Assembly (NCBI GenBank): GCA_002633005.1
Contig: NMRA01000301.1
Location: 1 to 62,000 of the forward strand
DNA: 62,000 nt
Direction: 5' to 3'
Origin: Phoronis australis
Taxonomy: Eukaryota; Phoronida; Phoronidae
Position 1 is the first letter of the stretch. Each line of letters begins with the position of its first letter. Position numbers and translations under genes: made by a program. Shown here one piece after another: positions 1-11,305 of this stretch. Under the pieces are notes generated by a model that worked only from the letters and a program-made list of their open reading frames with translations, had not been told where the DNA came from and made no database searches.

Positions 1-144
1 GCGACCATTTCCATCTCTTCCCGGGAGTAAACCTTAAAATATAAATGCGATTAGTACGTCCCTGTTAGCGTGAAAAAAGTGGGGCTTTTTAATTGGTCAA
101 CCCAATTGGGTATACACTGCATGGGTAGAAAATTGTATACCAAC

Positions 145-264
145 CTTTCCAAGGGGATTGTTGGGTGTATTGAAGACAATAAGCTTGGTTTTTGAGTTGA
201 ATTTACTGGCCAACTCCTCCGGATCCAGTGTGAAGTCACTGCTGTGCATAACGCCATCTGTAGT
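145..264 (-). CDS. KYAT: Kynurenine aminotransferase-like exon (fourth visible)
   Basis: Exon of a PLP-dependent fold-type I aminotransferase of the kynurenine aminotransferase/cysteine conjugate beta-lyase family (cytosolic or mitochondrial; transaminates kynurenine and several amino acids with 2-oxo acids). The minus frame reads 40 codons and includes LDPEELASKFNSKTK and FNTPNNPLGK. The second is the family's signature loop, whose Asn contacts PLP or substrate. Acceptor is ..aaaacag|ACTACAG and donor is GGAAAG|GTTGGT, both phase 0, matching the donor of the exon at 626-715. The joined junction (..VALKPP then TTDGVM..) aligns with the LKPG..SS..LDP region I recall for vertebrate KYAT1/3. The next exon (VF.REEL, then the Schiff-base Lys) must lie left of base 145, so the catalytic lysine is not visible. 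Confidence in the family is high; KYAT1 versus KYAT3 cannot be decided. Confidence 0.9.
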
Positions 265-420
265 CTGTTTTTGAAATAACTTTGAAGTTAATAATTTAAC
301 AAAACGCCAAGTGAATTATACATCTTGTTTCAAACCTCAAATTTTGCTATTAGAACCAAACCTGAAACACAATTTCTAATCAAATTGAATGTCTTCCGAC
401 GAAAAACACCAATGAAGTTA

Positions 421-537
421 ATGTCTATATCTGCCTCTATCTCTTTCTCTCCCTCCCTTCCTCCTCCCTCCCTCACCACCATCCCTCCCTCCCTCCCTCC
501 CTCCCCCTCCATCACTGCATCTAACTCTCTATTTCGT

Positions 538-574
<37 letters not shown>

Positions 575-575
575 N
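421..575. repeat. (CCCT)n/(CT)n microsatellite ending in N
   Basis: Pyrimidine-rich simple repeat: CTCC/CCCT tetramers grade into a pure CT run that stops at a single N (575). It lies in the KYAT intron between the exons at 626-715 and 145-264. On the gene's minus strand it is a GA tract, so it is not a polypyrimidine tract for this gene. Its length is probably misassembled. Confidence 0.95.
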
Positions 576-625
576 TTAAAATAGTTCTGTTCATAGAACC
601 TAAGTTGTCCCATCAGGAGGCTCAC

Positions 626-715
626 CGGTGGCTTCAGAGCTACAAAGACTGGTACAGCGCCGACGTTGCTCACCATCAGCGAGTAGAACGCGAAAAGCGG
701 TTCTATGATTATTAC
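626..715 (-). CDS. KYAT: Kynurenine aminotransferase-like exon (third visible)
   Basis: Thirty codons on the minus strand, starting VIIIEPLFAFYSLMV and ending VFVALKPP. This is the beta-strand and loop after the GDE motif, which in KYATs usually reads VIIxEPF(F/Y)DCYEPM. Acceptor is aaacttacag|GTAATA and donor is CCACCG|GTGAGC, both phase 0 and compatible with the exons on either side. The normally well-kept DCYEP stretch is replaced by AFYSL, so the protein is a divergent family member or is relaxing. The plus strand of the same stretch is also open and has a GTAAGT-like site at its end. I reject it because the minus reading is homologous and phase-consistent. Confidence 0.9.
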
Positions 716-722
716 CTGTAAG

Positions 723-2175
723 TTTATCAAACACATTACAAGTTATCAGCGAAATTAGTAGGCTAATAGTTACACATTTTTAAATCATTAGAATATTTTT
801 TCGTTTCTGTCGACATCATAACATTTAACATGGACGTATCGTTTATCTGTAATTATTAACAGAGCTTTCTGCAGACAAGCTAGAGGAGAATAGTAAGAAG
901 ATAAAAGTTGATGGACTAATGGTTAGATCAAAATAATTCGGGCTTAAATTTGAAAGTTACGAATATACACACGGGTATTTCAGTACAGTAGTCGACGAAC
1001 AAAAAAGCAAGAGAGTCATAAACAAATTTGTCGTTGTGTAATTGTGTCCACAGCTAGGAGTTTTAATTTGTTGTTGGAAATTTACCATAGATAGGATGGT
1101 TTCGATATCTGCTGCCTATAAAACTGGGGAAGGAATTATGACTCAGGCATGCAGGTCTTTCCTAAATGCGTATCTGCTGAATATTTCCGTGTTATAGGCT
1201 CATTGGGCGAACCCAAAAATGGACCAGCCTGCAGAAAACTCCAGAAAGCCTGTTGTAAATGTTTGTGGGCCGTCACCCGTAAGAGAGCAGTTCGTGAGTC
1301 TTTTTACTTGGCAATTTACATGTGTGACGAAATAAAAGTTTCCTATTCGTTATCAAAAAAGTCAAGAATTTTAAGCTGCTTATCCCTTGTGAAAAATGGA
1401 GTTGATAGAATGAAAACAGTAGTTGGCGCTGAGCAGCAGACAACGGCTGAAACAACACAATTAGCCCATCCCAAACTGCGAAACACATTTCTGGCACCCG
1501 CTGCAGAGGAATATTACGTATCTACCACGGGAAAGGAACCCATGGCCGATAGACAAAAATATTGTTAAAACTGTTAGTCTCACGTTACTAATGTTGCTTA
1601 TCTTAAATTTAATTATTAAAAGTCAGATAATAAAAATGCGTTTTCATGTACTTGTACAACATCCACAAAAGTATTTTTTCTAGGATCTTGAAGAGATCAT
1701 TAAATTGCTGATGATTTCTTAAGCCAAGATTAGCCTAGAACTTCAAACAAATGTACATAATGTCCTGTTGTTTTATGTGAAGTCACGTGGAAAGGGTATC
1801 ATTTGAAAATAAGTTTTAATGAAGGTAGTTTGCGTAAAATTCATTTCTACTGAATTTACTTAAAAGGGAGCCAAACGGGTATCTCTCCTTGTCTGCGATC
1901 ATCGAAACCATACTTGCGTTTTAATTAGGTTTGAGTTATTAAAACATTCAAGATTAAAACTTAAATGACATAAACAACTGTGTGAGCGGACAGAAAGAAG
2001 AACAGCACGACACTTGTCAATTTGGTTAACGTCCCTGGAATGAAGAATACATTGTTCTCAAAGACACCCCGGGAGGGAAAACTGACGGTTCTTAAGGACC
2101 AAACGTGTACTTAGCTACAGAGCAAACTGGTATTCGAACATGCATGGCTAACCACATAGCTCATCATATAACTAC
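723..2175 (-). other. KYAT intron, no further exon seen
   Basis: AT-rich intron between two KYAT exons. It contains a 139-codon open frame on the plus strand (1149-1568) with no recognisable domain and no good splice context, which I regard as chance. No repeat was recognised. Confidence 0.6.
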
Positions 2176-2325
2176 CTCGTCACCCGGCGACAGCAAAGTA
2201 CTACAACAACAGAATAAAGCGCCCGTTGCACCAACGGTGACCAAAACCTCTGACATCGCATCTATGTTTCGACCAATAAGGGGGGAGTAAAGCTTTGCGA
2301 TTGCCTTAACCAAGTCTGGATGACC
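2176..2325 (-). CDS. KYAT: Kynurenine aminotransferase-like exon (second visible)
   Basis: Fifty codons on the minus strand, starting GHPDLVKAIAKLY, passing through SEVLVTVGATGALF and ending STLLSPGDE. The family pattern is (F/Y)G(H/Y)P.L..AL...., then VLVTVGxYGALF, then DEGDE. Acceptor cttttcttctttcag|GGTCAT is strong; donor is GACGAG|GTAGTT; both are phase 0. The residue after VTVGA is Thr where KYATs carry an active-site Tyr (Tyr101 in human KYAT1 numbering, from memory). Three consecutive cysteines follow ALF. Neighbouring exons read straight on: ..QYTRSA precedes and VIIIEP follows. Confidence 0.92.
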
Positions 2326-3119
2326 CTGAAAGAAGAAAAGGCAGTCTCAAACCGAGAGTGCAGAATAAATATCACGAACATCCAAATTTCATTATTGGTG
2401 ACGTGAAGATAGGATCGACGTTACAGTCCATGTATGAAATAGCTACATATAATTAAATGCTTTTACCAGCAAACTTTTGACGATACTGCTTGGAAAACTG
2501 CCAGGGTCCATTCTCGAGAAAATGTGTAATGTTGCACACCATGTGCAGATACATTTTGTACAACCGGAAAATACACATTGCTTTATGGTCATTCTCGTAA
2601 TCAGTTTGCGACAGTACATGTACGCTAAATAGTCAGTGGCACGATATCAAGTTCGTTGTCTACATGAATTTTCTAAGGTGCACTGAAATGGGCAGCCAAT
2701 TACGGCAAATTCGTGAAGTCGCAGAAGTGCTTCACCGTTTTTTTTCATCGTTATCTGTGGGTTCGTAGAAAAAATATTCAACAAGGCTTTGACCTTCTGA
2801 CATAAATAATCAACGGCAGAATTTTTATCTTGTCTTATAAAATGAAATAACACTCGCCAGTCATCAAAAGCTTAGAGAAAGTATTGAAAACTCTTTACAA
2901 AGACTGCTATAGCAGCGATGTATTGGACTAAGTCTTGTCGATACATGGCGAAAGAGTATTAGTGGGACAGCACTTTGAGATTTTTAATGGAAATTTAATG
3001 CAAGCAAGCACTTTTGATAATTTTGCCGCCACCAGGCTGACAAAATTTTACTAACATTTTATTATTTAAAATGACTTATTCTTCTTAAAATGACATAGAC
3101 AAAAAATTGAATTTCAGGC
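2326..3119 (-). other. KYAT intron, left of the palindromic array
   Basis: Intronic sequence with no exon, RNA gene or recognised repeat. Confidence 0.5.
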
Positions 3120-3600
3120 CTCAAAAGCGAAGCCCCTCTGTATTAATGTAGGTGGCCTCGCCGAAAGGGGTCAAAGAGCGGGGCCCTCTCATATTAATAT
3201 AGGAAGCCTCGCTCTCCGGCCGCCTTTTGGCGAGGCCGCCTATAATAATATAGGCGGCCTTGCCGAAAGGCGGCCGGATAGTGGGGCTTTCTATATTAAT
3301 ATAGAAGGCCCCGCCGAAAGGCTGTCAGAGAGTGGGACACTCTATAATAATAAAGTGCCCCGCTCTCCGGCCGCCTTTCAGCGAGGCCGCCTGTATTATT
3401 ATACGAAGGCCTCGCTGAAAGGCGATCGAAAAGCAAGGTCCCTATATTAATGTAGGGGGCCTCACCGGAAGGCAGCTGGAGACCGGGGCCTCTTATGAAC
3501 CCCGCTCTCCGGCCGTCTTCTGGCGAGAGTGACCTCGCCCGACGTGCGAGGCCGTCAATTTTAATATGGGCAGCCCACTTGAAGGGGGCCACAGAGTGTA
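3120..3600. repeat. Array of ~51-bp palindromic monomers, three-unit order
   Basis: At least eight units. Each has an AT core of the form TATATTAATATA, itself a palindrome, flanked by a GC-rich segment. Core centres lie near 3144, 3195, 3246, 3297, 3348, 3398, 3448 and about 3497, with a degenerate one near 3562, so spacing is 50-51 bp. The GC segments are the same sequence in one of two orientations: A reads ..GCCGAAAGGC..GAGAGCGGGGC, and B is its reverse complement (GCTCTCCGGCCGCCTTT..). Their order is A B A A B A A B, a period of three monomers (about 152 bp). Weaker traces may continue to about 3845. It lies in the KYAT intron. Whether it is a satellite or a compound fold-back transposon cannot be decided here. 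Confidence 0.85.
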
Positions 3601-3869
3601 TAGGCTGCCGAAGAGCAAAGTGCGTTACATTATTAGGATACCCAACATTAGTTTGGAGGCACCACTTTTTGACTACCTTTGGTCATGGCCCCTGGCTATT
3701 ACAGGAGGTCCCAATGTTCATACATCTTCTCGTGGTTTCCTGTAAAATTGCATAATTGGCCCGCTTTTTGACTGGCTTTAGGTAAGGTTCCCTATCATAA
3801 TACAAAGATCTTTGTTCTTCAGTCGCCTTCGGGCTGGGCCCCTCCAATCACATGACAGAACATGAATGG

Positions 3870-4421
3870 GCACGAAAATCATAGCCAATGTCTTCAAGTC
3901 AATTAAGACTTGCTATCACCACACAATGGACCACGAGCTTTAACAAAAACCTCAAACGTAAGTTTGTAGGTTCTATCAACTTTAAGTGTTAGGTATTTTG
4001 CGCATCACTTCACCTCCAATTACACCTCACGCGGTAAGCTGCAAGCAAATCTTCACCGCTGAGGTAAATATGCATGGAGGGCAAACCAATAAGCATTTCC
4101 AATGCAGCTGTAGGTGTCCCCGGAAATGCAGAGGTACCACATAAACAAACTAAATGCTGTATTTAACCCACTTTAGGTCTAACAGTTCTCTGTTCACAAG
4201 ATGTTTTTATATTAATTCCGCGTAAGCAAACATGGGTCTGATAACGCCATTGTACATCCATAAAGAATACTTAATCCCCATGTTTTACCCACCAATCGGC
4301 TGCACCTTGGCCTCGATTACATGGGCATAGCTGAAATGCCAAACCTGTTAACAGATTTTTTCGGAAACTGTAAGATACGCGTAATTAGGTGAATACGACA
4401 TAATGCATAAAGACACATTAC
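3870..4421 (-). other. KYAT intron, right of the palindromic array
   Basis: Nothing recognised. Confidence 0.4.
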
Positions 4422-4569
4422 CGCAGAACGGGTGTATTGGTGATTCAGAGGGTCGTCAGATAGTACTGCTTTGCTCAGGAACTCTTTGACGTACTGCGGA
4501 CAGGAAAAGTCAGCAAACCCTTGAGACAAATTTACAGATGCATTTCGGCCATAATCTGTAAACTTCTCC
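4422..4569 (-). CDS. KYAT: Kynurenine aminotransferase-like exon (first visible)
   Basis: One base plus 49 codons on the minus strand, starting EKFTDYGRNASVNLSQGFAD and continuing CPQYVKE, then LNHQYTRSA. Family members read V(F/W)xEFxxLAxxxxxVNLGQGFPDFxPP..V.......LNQYTR. The Gly of QGF contacts substrate in KYATs, but the usual GQGFPD is SQGFAD here. Acceptor gatttcttttcag|GGAG is strong; donor is TCTGCG|GTAATG. The first base completes a codon, so the upstream exon ends with two bases; I could not find it up to about 8 kb. This is therefore the first recognisable exon, not the start of the gene. Confidence 0.9.
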
Positions 4570-7500
4570 CTGAAAAGAAATCACGTAGGATCTTAAACTA
4601 AGAAGCCCACTGTTTTGACTTGCTGTCATCTACAAACGAAATATAAATAAAAAGCAACAGGGTAGTAGATTGCTAATAACCCCTAGACGACTTTTATTTA
4701 AAATTGACATCTCTGGTTCTAACCAAGGTAATTTTTTATGTACACATTTTGAAGATTTGGCACATCTGTTTGGAATTTCAATTTGAAGCCTGCGCGCTTT
4801 ATCGTTGATTACATCCCGTAAATCATCCACTAGGTGAAACAGTACAAGTTATAGTTTGCAGTTCACTGTGGAAATCGTGTGTAAGGTTTGAAAATATATA
4901 ATCGAAAATGTTAAACGTGCTAGATGTTTCTACACTCAAAATATTTCTTTGGGGTCGAGGTTTAATGTTTAGGGCACTCAAAGAGCAAAGTTTAATTGGT
5001 TCGGTGACGACGTGAGTCCGAAATGAAATTTCCTCAGGTGCAAGAATCCGACGGATCGATAGAGTACAACGAGCTAATATTCCAGAAGGCAAGTATTCAC
5101 ATATTTATTAACCATGTTCACATTTTCGTGATTTTTTTTATTGGCTACGCGTTGAAGTTTGCTATACCTGGCACCAGAACGCCTTGGTAATTTTGCAAAC
5201 GAATTGGAAGAGATATTCAACTAGTACACAGGATAATGTAGCAGAAAAAGTCTGAGTACCAAAACTGTAAACCGATAAATTTGGGAATGCCAAACTCTGC
5301 AAAATTCATCTAAACTGTTTAAAATGCCACGAAGTTCAAGCAACGATATAGACAATGATAATTTTACAGCATACACGCGCATTTAGCCTTTTGGCTCCCT
5401 TGTACGCGAACCAATTGAATAAAACAATTTTCTAATTCGATGCTCTAGCGCACCTCATCACGAAAAAATAGGCAATGTTATTTGGGCTCGCAAAATACAA
5501 TGGATCGCTCAGTACAAGTACTGTAGTGCTTTTAAATTAGTTTACATCAAGATTAAGCACGTTTGCTTTTCAGTGGGATATTGTGGCTTTATGTTTACTT
5601 CTTTGTGGACTTTCCAAATATTCAATCCCTAAAACAGCTTCCCCGAAAAAGCCCTCTTTCAAAAGGTGAAATTTTTAGGACCAAATTTTGTAAAGCATTT
5701 GGAGCAAAATCATACTTAAAACTCAATCGTGCATTTCACCCATTAATTAGACCATTTAGACTGCACTGTAACAGTTCTATTTCCTGCGATCAAGATGCTA
5801 TGTTGGTTCAAATAATGTCATTGTTCATGTCAGTTTCTGTTTTTCGGGTTGATGGAGAAACAAAACACATTTTTATCATTAATGGAATATTGCTAGGATA
5901 TCCTGCACATGGCATGCAGTCATGCCTAGCACTAAATACAACTTGTTTTAGAAAGAATGTTTGGATTTCCATCAGCGGCTTAAAAAAACTCTCGATCGTT
6001 CTGACAGTTCGGAAACTAAAGCCAGTGTAAATTTGAATTAAAAGGAAAAACTTATCTGTGTATTTAGCCAAATACCGGAAAAGCATAGATTTTGACTAAG
6101 TACATGTATTAGTATTTATTTTATGAAAATAGAAAGCATTTTGAATTTGATTTTTGACTTTACTATGTCTGCCAATAAGTAGGTCAAGTTTCCAAGAACG
6201 ATATGTTCATAGCAAAACAACTGTGTAAATAAAATGATCAAATTTTGTTCGATATAAATATCGAAGATGAAATCTCAAAAACGTACAGTGTAGTTCCATT
6301 TTTGTGAATCACCATTTCGTTTTCGTTTCATGCTATGTTTAAATGTTTTCTTAAAACCATAAAAGTCCCATTTTTGAAAAACCCTCATGCAAAAGTGGAT
6401 AATGTTAAAAATAATTTCTAGAGACATTTCGGAGAGCAGAGTATAAAGAATGCTTTCTGAAATTTCCATATGAATCCGATCAGCCACTATCCAATGTTTT
6501 CCAAGTTCTATATAATCTTAAAAGACAAGAAAATCAGCTGCAATATGCTTGGAAAGGAATAATCAATAATAGGTAAAATAATTCCAAGAAAGCTTGGCAT
6601 TTATCACAATGGCCGCAATCAACAAGCAGGTCTACATGTGTATTACAGGTCCAAGACAAGGCCAGGGATTGACCATTTACGTTACATATCGCGAAGTCTT
6701 CCTTACAATGAAGTAGTCTTTGGTAAATCCAATACCCTGAATCTTGTTTTGTGTTTTCATATGAACATTGTACATAGAAAAAATAATAACCCGGTACGAT
6801 GTTCTGAGAAGTTCAAAAACAGGTACGTGGTATTTACAATTTTGAAAATTTTATTTTCCTTCATAACTGTAATTCACAACTGTTGGGTGAAAGACGGACC
6901 GGATTAGTTTATAGTTTACTTAGCTTTTGTTTAATTAGTACTCCCGAATGATTCAATTCATTATTAACAAGGATCTAACAAAATCGAAATCAAAAACAAG
7001 AAAATTAAATAAAATAGGTTGCACCAGATAGTGACCTTTCCTTGGCGGTTCCTTGGTATTAAAATTTACATTAAAGAGATGGAAACGGACATTAAACATA
7101 GACAAAACGCAGTGATGGTCAGATAAGAGTGTGCTCAGGTGTGTGGATTCAATGTTAAGAAAAGGAAACAGGACTGAATAAATGAAAAATAAATAAATAG
7201 TATCAAAACAATAGATAATTAAATGAAAACAAAAGTCCGGAATACTTCAGAGACTCAAGAATGTAAAAGCTTGAAAGACGTTAAAGCTAACATTCAATTT
7301 TGCTAACTAAATCATGTTCGAGGTGTAAGTTGCTTGGCGAAGGTAAGCTATTTTGTTGGAGATCTCTGCACTTTACTGGCGTTCATTTTCCCAAAAGATT
7401 TTACACCAGAAACACAATAGAAACGCAGTGAATTGTATATGTCCAGCATCCTGTGTCACGAGCGTATCGGTGAGTTGTAAGTGACCAACACCGCCTGCTG

Positions 7501-7570
7501 TGAATTGAGCACTACATCTACATGTACACCATATGCTGAAGCAGATTCTGCTTTTCACCTTAGTCCCAAG
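4570..7570. other. No gene recognised (probable KYAT first intron / upstream DNA)
   Basis: AT-rich DNA. The longest open frame (5563-6030, plus, 155 codons) has no domain or credible splice context. The missing 5' exon of the KYAT gene, expected to end in a Trp or Val codon split 2/1, may be hidden here. Confidence 0.5.
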
Positions 7571-7577
7571 TAGTCAC

Positions 7578-8002
7578 TTGAACCTACCATTTCGGAACAC
7601 GAGAAAATGTGACATGACTAAAGTTGCTCGTAGGAACCAATGGTCCTTCTATTTACAAATTTAAGTGAGATTATCAAACTAGTGGAAGCCGTGGTGGTTG
7701 TGGACGGTGTCTGGGACAGCAACTTGAACCAAGACAAAATAATATAGCCCTCTCGAATACTGGGGTTGCTCTGGATGTTTGACGTCTTTTACTCTCATTT
7801 TAAGGATTCTATGCACATTGTGTGGACGTAAACTTCTGCTGTAGACATGTGTTCTTGGAATTCATTGAACCCTACCGCACTTAGCCAGAATTGAAATTGA
7901 GATGACCAAACTTGCTATAGGGAAATCACTGATCCTTCTAGGATGAAGGTTAAGACTACACGTGCTGAAGCAGTGGTGGTTGTGGACGCTATCTGTGGTT
8001 AC
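7578..8002. repeat. Diverged direct repeat, two units ~288 bp apart
   Basis: 7578-7718 and 7866-8002 share order and motifs: TTGAACC(C)TACC at the start, GACTAAAGTTGCT versus GACCAAACTTGCT, then TCCTTCT, then a conserved GTGGTGGTTGTGGACG block. No coding frame is shared. Origin is unknown. Confidence 0.6.
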
Positions 8003-8108
8003 AAAAGGGAGTTTAAGTACTAAGCATATGTAGCAGATGGATGTGGCCTATTTGGCTACGGACTTCCGCAAACCCTCGCTGGAAGACCCGGAAAATTATG
8101 TGTACGTA

Positions 8109-8362
8109 CAGTTGCGGATCTAGGATACCATGAAGGGGGGGCAACATGTTGCCTGGGAAAATTGGGCAAAGCGCGATTGTTTGTGCACAGGGGGCCGGAA
8201 GTTTGCGGAGCCAAAAATAAACGGGAGCACGATTCCTGTGGTAATCTGGGCCCCCTCATCCGCTACCCACTCTAGGTGCTAAACTCTACATTTCCTCACG
8301 CTTCACGCTCTACCTGTTTCATTTTGCCTTCGGCAGCCAAGGGGGGGCCTCTAAATCTGCAT
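8109..8362. mobile_element. MITE copy with CAGTGGCGGATCTAGG-type end
   Basis: The left end is CAGTTGCGGATCTAGGATAC followed by a G-run and CAACATGTTGCC; the right end has GCGGCAGCC-like sequence and a G-run. The same layout recurs at 27125-27450, 58868, 59366 and 59730. The CAGTGGCGGA-type end suggests a non-autonomous hAT-like element, but no clear target duplication was seen. Confidence 0.6.
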
Positions 8363-9339
8363 ATGACTTAAGAAGGTTCTCATGACTTCAAATCAGGTAT
8401 TTTGCCCAGTTGATCCGACCTGGGTCAAATGCTATGCAGGTATCGAACCGACTGATATCTTTTTAATGCTACAGATTTCGAGGTTTTATTCTGAGGTTTC
8501 AATAAATTGATAGAATGGACCTAATCCAAAAATGCATGTCATCACTGGGCAACTCGTGCCCATATAGTACATGTATATGCCTTAAATATACTAAAGATTG
8601 TAGTCTAATGGTGAGAGAATAGGGTTTCACGAATTATTTAAGCCATGCGTGCTCAGAGCTTCAAAAACAAGGCTTCAGTTTTACTAATGACTCACTAAAA
8701 GGTGTTGCAAATATCACGTTTACACTGAAACACAATCAAAGGATTTTTCAATAAACTAAGTATCATCGGCGACTTCAATGATAAAAAGCTTATTAGACGC
8801 TCCAGACCCACGGCAATGAGATTAGACGATCATTTCACTCACACAACTGCTTTCTGAGGCGGTAAATTTGAGGAAAAACAGACAGAAAAAAATACTAAGA
8901 GGACATGTAACTCTGAACAAGCTAAATGGAATCAGTTGCATTCCGGAAATTTGGATGCGCACAGAAGTGCATAAAAACTATTATTGAAAAACGTGCAACG
9001 TTGTAACCTACTACAGTTAATTTGAGCAGTGGAAACGAGTGTTCTTTATCTGATCTTGTGTCAATAGACACCGTCTACTTTGGCGAAATGCGGGTGACAG
9101 ATATGGAATTTGTACTTGTGTTAGTTGGGCTACTGTGTAATGTTTACACTGTAACAGCTGGAGTAGACTGAGCAAGATTTCGTATGAAAGAATTTGGCTT
9201 GTTTACATCCATGGAAACCTGAATGCCCAGCTGTATCAACTGGACATACTGGGTTCTGTCGTCATTCCTTACGTACAGGCAGTCGGTCTTAGCCGAAACA
9301 TAAGTTTATAAGTCCCGTTTCGACATCAACTTTTGGCCC
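8363..9339. other. No feature recognised
   Basis: Unremarkable AT-rich DNA on both strands. Confidence 0.4.
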
Positions 9340-9730
9340 TGCGCAACTGACACGGAGCAAATTGACCCGTGTCAAGCGGCCGTTTCCACACACAACTCAC
9401 TAATCGTGGCAAGACGGAAATTAAAGGCTGGAGAGACTGTATCACACATGCGCAGGTTTACAAACGAAGAAAGTTACAGAGACAAAGAACCCGTACGTAT
9501 GTCATTGCACAAGCGCAGTAGAGATGATCCTGTCCGCCTTACTCCAGTTTCGCGTTTACACTTATAATTGACACGGCGCAAGATGTTCGGGCGCAAATTA
9601 CTCTACCTCACAAACGGGTGGCAAAAATTTGCCACAGGGTGTTAATTTGCGCCGTGTCAGCCCGTTTACACATTGGAACAACTTGTTCCGTGTCAGCTGA
9701 TCCGTGTCAACTTTGCAAGTGTAAACGGCA
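9340..9730. mobile_element. Fold-back element built from GTGTCA / GTTTACAC motifs
   Basis: GTTTACACTT (9554-9563) is exactly inverted as AAGTGTAAAC (9717-9726). Inside, TGACACGGCGCAA (9569-9581) is exactly inverted as TTGCGCCGTGTCA (9647-9659). The centre holds an imperfect GTGGCAAA..TTTGCCAC palindrome (9618-9635), and GGAACAACTTGTTCC lies at 9675-9689. A degenerate related stretch with GACACGG, CCGTGTCA and CCGTTTCCACAC lies at 9345-9395. The layout is that of a non-autonomous fold-back/MITE. Confidence 0.65.
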
Positions 9731-10574
9731 CTATAGACGATTCTGCTGTCACAAAAATATTTTAAATCTCCTATTAAAGGTCGAGAAGAACGAAGTTCGT
9801 ACGGTGTACTTCTTCCCACCAAAAAGTAGTTTAAAGTGCTTCGTAAATGGCCTTTATCTTGGTAGACGTTCTTTCGGAAATTCTCCGTTATTCTTTCTCC
9901 AAGAGATTTGGGCTTGGTGCAGCGACAGACAGAGGGTCAATTAAGTCAATAAATTATACACGTGTGGTAAAGGCAACATTATATTAGTCCCTTCATAGCG
10001 TAATTCAACAAACTTTTCTGAGCTGTTCAAGAAGTGTTTGTTTACGACAGACGTCCAAACCAATGCATCTGCACAAAAAATCGCACACGTAATTGTGCGT
10101 GTTTTTCCGTACGCATTGCCATTTCATAGCTCTGATGAAGAAATGAAACTGGTGGTGAGGCCGGACACATAACACGTAAAGTCATTATTGAAAATGAAAG
10201 TGTTATGCCCAGTGACCGGGAGTGCGGACTGAGTCTACTACAAATTAGACTGAGAAAACCTTTGCTGGATAGTAATGTTTAAAATTTGTTAAAAAGAGAT
10301 TAAATCAACAAAAATTAGCTCTGGGGGAATTTCGCGCACTGCAAATTCGGACAAGTGTACCGTCCAAGCTGAGATAAAGAATCAATTACCAGTTTTGGGC
10401 AGGTCCTTTTGAACAAAATGAGTTCGTGCAGCAATCCATCTCCAATCCTGGAAACAAAATGAAACGTGATGAAGATGCTCGAAAATTGTTAAAAGTACAC
10501 GATTAGCAAGGAAATAATTACGACAGTCCGATAGAACGTGAAGTGTGCTCACGGCCGGCCAATCTAATGCCCTC

Positions 10575-10665
10575 TTGCGCCATAACATTTCGTAACATGT
10601 AACAACTGTTACATTTTACGTTCTTGCTACATTTTGCGTTGCCACGCCTTTCCTAAAATGTGACA
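10575..10665 (-). repeat. Dispersed repeat rich in CGTAAAATGTAACA (copy 1)
   Basis: On the minus strand it reads ..AAAATGT..GGAAAGGCGTGGCAACG..AAAATGTAGC..ACGTAAAATGTAACA. Related copies lie at 12225-12356 and 15955-16020. No terminal structure could be defined. Confidence 0.45.
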
Positions 10666-11305
10666 AGCTGTTAGATTTTATCCCATACATGTAGATTTAA
10701 CTCACGCGGCGGACATTAAAGAAAGCGAGGCTCACTGCGGTAAACAAAGCGGAAGTTGACAATGCGCGAGTCATATGGCCGGTCTTTCGAGTCCAACCTG
10801 GATACTAAAGTCTTAAAAACGTGTCGATAATTAACCCGTGACGTAGAAAAATACATTAGAGAACAAGTCAATGCATCAAAGAGTTGTCTGACGGAAGGGT
10901 GTAACTTTTTTCGGAAAACTAGGTTCGAAACATAAAAAGTAAATGTGACCAAACTGCGGGGATCGTAGTGTTACGGATGTTGACTGCAGGGTTGCGTTTA
11001 TTCTTGTCAATTGTTGATAAAAATGTTTGTACACGAACCAGGTCATCTGCTTGTGTTGTTGACGGGTTGAGGATATAATCGACAGTGGTGACTCATCGCG
11101 TTTTGCTGTCACGTGCAGTTAGTCACATCTGGTTTAATTTGTTGACCAAGAATATTAACATCAAACATAGCCTAGGTCCTGTTTTATTATGACATGTTTT
11201 GCACAGTGTTTTATTACATATTTACTCATATACTTGTGTTCGTGATGCCACTTACACTCGGCGATCTACTATGTCAACTGCCATCTGAAGAAAGACATCT
11301 ATGTA

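Noticed and set aside
580-720. Plus-strand exon-like frame ending in CCT|GTAAGT
   Set aside because: The minus strand of the same bases is homologous to KYATs and phase-matched to three other exons, so the plus frame is a shadow.
1149-1568. 139-codon plus-strand open frame
   Set aside because: No recognisable domain, no splice context, and it lies inside a KYAT intron on the other strand.
3120-3600. CRISPR-like array
   Set aside because: Monomers are inverted relative to one another and contiguous, without unique spacers, in a eukaryotic intron.
3296-3755. Open frames across the palindromic array
   Set aside because: They arise from the GC-rich repeat units and exist on both strands.
5563-6030. 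155-codon plus-strand open frame
   Set aside because: Low-information composition and no homology that I can name; long AT-rich frames occur by chance.
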